From Phycisphaerales bacterium (lineage in GTDB: Bacteria > Planctomycetota > Phycisphaerae > Tepidisphaerales > Tepidisphaeraceae), in assembly GCA_003153655.1 (NCBI GenBank), contig PMAK01000063.1:31637-47017 (forward strand): a DNA stretch of 15,381 nucleotides, read 5' to 3'. The first letter of the stretch is position 1; each line of letters opens with the position of its first letter. The position numbers and the translations under genes were made by a program. Under the pieces are notes generated by a model. That model was not told the origin of the DNA and ran no database searches. It worked only from the letters and a program-made list of their open reading frames with translations. Below, in pieces: positions 14,685 to 15,381 of the stretch.

Positions 14685-15381
14685 ATGGCTCAATTCAAGG
14701 ACATTACGCCACCGGCGCGAGGACAGGCGATTTCTGTTTCCGGCGGAAAATTGAACGTGCCGGATCAACCCATCATCCCCTTCATCGAAGGCGACGGCAC
14801 CGGCGTCGACATCTGGCCGGCGTCGCGCCTCGTTTTCGACGCCGCCGCCGCCAAGCACGGGCGTTCCATCGCCTGGAAAGAGGTGCTGGCGGGACAGAAG
14901 GCCTTCGACGAGACGGGCGAGTGGCTGCCGGAGGAGACGGTCGCCGCCTTCCGTCACCACCTGATCGGCATCAAGGGACCCCTCACCACGCCGATCGGCG
15001 GTGGGATCCGGTCCCTCAACGTGGCCCTGCGCCAGATCCTCGACCTCTACGTCTGCCTGCGCCCGGTGCGCTGGTTCACCGGGGTGCCCTCGCCAGTGCT
15101 CCACCCCGAGCGGGTGGACATGGTCATCTTCCGCGAGAACACCGAGGACATCTACGCGGGGATCGAATGGGAGGCGGAGTCGGCCGGCGCCCGCAAGGTG
15201 ATCGACTTCCTCCAGGACGAGATGGGCGTGCGGAAGATCCGCTTCCCGGAGACGTCGAGCATCGGGATCAAGCCAGTCTCGCGGCAGGGCACCGAGCGGC
15301 TCGTGCGCAAGGCGATCCAGTACGCGTCCGCGAACGCGCGCGAGTCGGTCACGCTCGTCCACAAGGGCAACATCCAGAAGT
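14685..15381 (+). CDS. icd: NADP-type isocitrate dehydrogenase, 3' truncated by window edge
   Basis: The first 232 codons are present and lack a stop, so the gene runs off the window. The enzyme oxidatively decarboxylates isocitrate to 2-oxoglutarate in the TCA cycle. The protein matches the E. coli-type family: [16 protein letters not shown] at 32-47, [13 protein letters not shown] with Ser110 corresponding to the phosphorylatable Ser113 of E. coli, [20 protein letters not shown] with Tyr157, and VHKGNIQK with Lys227. All substrate-binding and catalytic residues expected in this part are present. ATG 14685 has AGGA at 14670-14673 and gives the usual family N-terminus. Codon use changes abruptly near codons 30-40: the start uses mixed third bases, while the rest is almost entirely G or C at third positions and about 68-70% GC by hand count. 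This could reflect recombination, transfer or a chimeric assembly. Confidence 0.93.
   Translation, partial: MAQFKDITPPARGQAISVSGGKLNVPDQPIIPFIEGDGTGVDIWPASRLVFDAAAAKHGRSIAWKEVLAGQKAFDETGEWLPEETVAAFRHHLIGIKGPLTTPIGGGIRSLNVALRQILDLYVCLRPVRWFTGVPSPVLHPERVDMVIFRENTEDIYAGIEWEAESAGARKVIDFLQDEMGVRKIRFPETSSIGIKPVSRQGTERLVRKAIQYASANARESVTLVHKGNIQK

Noticed and set aside
14661..15362. 233-codon minus-strand frame
   Set aside because: Antisense shadow of the high-GC isocitrate dehydrogenase gene, which is unmistakable on the plus strand.

Overview
The window looks like a chromosomal segment of a planctomycete. The best evidence is the surface protein starting at 7426, which carries the N-terminal LEPR-xLL-type motif (LEVLEDRRLLSS) typical of secreted Planctomycetota proteins. 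Supporting signs are large PKD/beta-helix surface proteins, FkbH- and MBOAT-type envelope genes, moderately high GC and weak Shine-Dalgarno signals. A Phycisphaerae-like member is a guess only. No RNA genes, CRISPR arrays, insertion sequences or phage genes were seen.

Layout. (1) 2-1936: 3' part of a surface protein with an STGSS-repeat linker, a PKD domain and a right-handed beta-helix, followed by a strong intrinsic terminator (1970-2008). (2) 2082-7142: a near-consensus promoter followed by a tight six-gene operon: acyl carrier protein, VOC (glyoxalase/methylmalonyl-CoA epimerase fold) protein, FkbH-like HAD-IIIC/GNAT protein, short DltB-like MBOAT, a 48-residue single-span peptide ending in FFYQAF, and a membrane-anchored SGNH/DltD-like protein. 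(3) 7426-9654: a second, full-length paralogue of the beta-helix protein, with a Pro/Thr linker instead of the Ser/Thr/Gly linker. (4) 9765-11318 (+) and 11331-12827 (-): two paralogous GT-C (ArnT/GT39-like) integral-membrane glycosyltransferases that converge tail to tail with only 12 bp between stops. (5) 12856-14510 (-): permease and ATPase of a ZnuBC/MntAB/TroBC-type metal ABC importer, translationally coupled, with no binding protein in view. (6) 14685-end (+): 5' part of an NADP-type isocitrate dehydrogenase gene whose base composition changes abruptly about 30-40 codons in.

Most interesting system: the 2170-7142 operon has the same set of parts as a Gram-positive dlt operon (carrier protein, MBOAT channel enzyme, DltX-like peptide, DltD-like transferase). 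The amino-acid adenylating enzyme DltA is absent, and an FkbH-like enzyme, a family known to load a glyceryl group from 1,3-bisphosphoglycerate onto a carrier protein, takes its place. I infer a pathway that makes glyceryl-ACP (or a related 3-carbon hydroxyacyl-ACP), passes the acyl group across the membrane through the MBOAT and a tyrosine on the small peptide, and attaches it to an extracytoplasmic glycan through the SGNH protein. The VOC protein may adjust the acyl group, for example its stereochemistry. The flanking duplicated surface proteins and the two GT-C enzymes fit a locus dedicated to cell-surface architecture. The functional assignment is inference; the motifs and gene order are read directly from the sequence.
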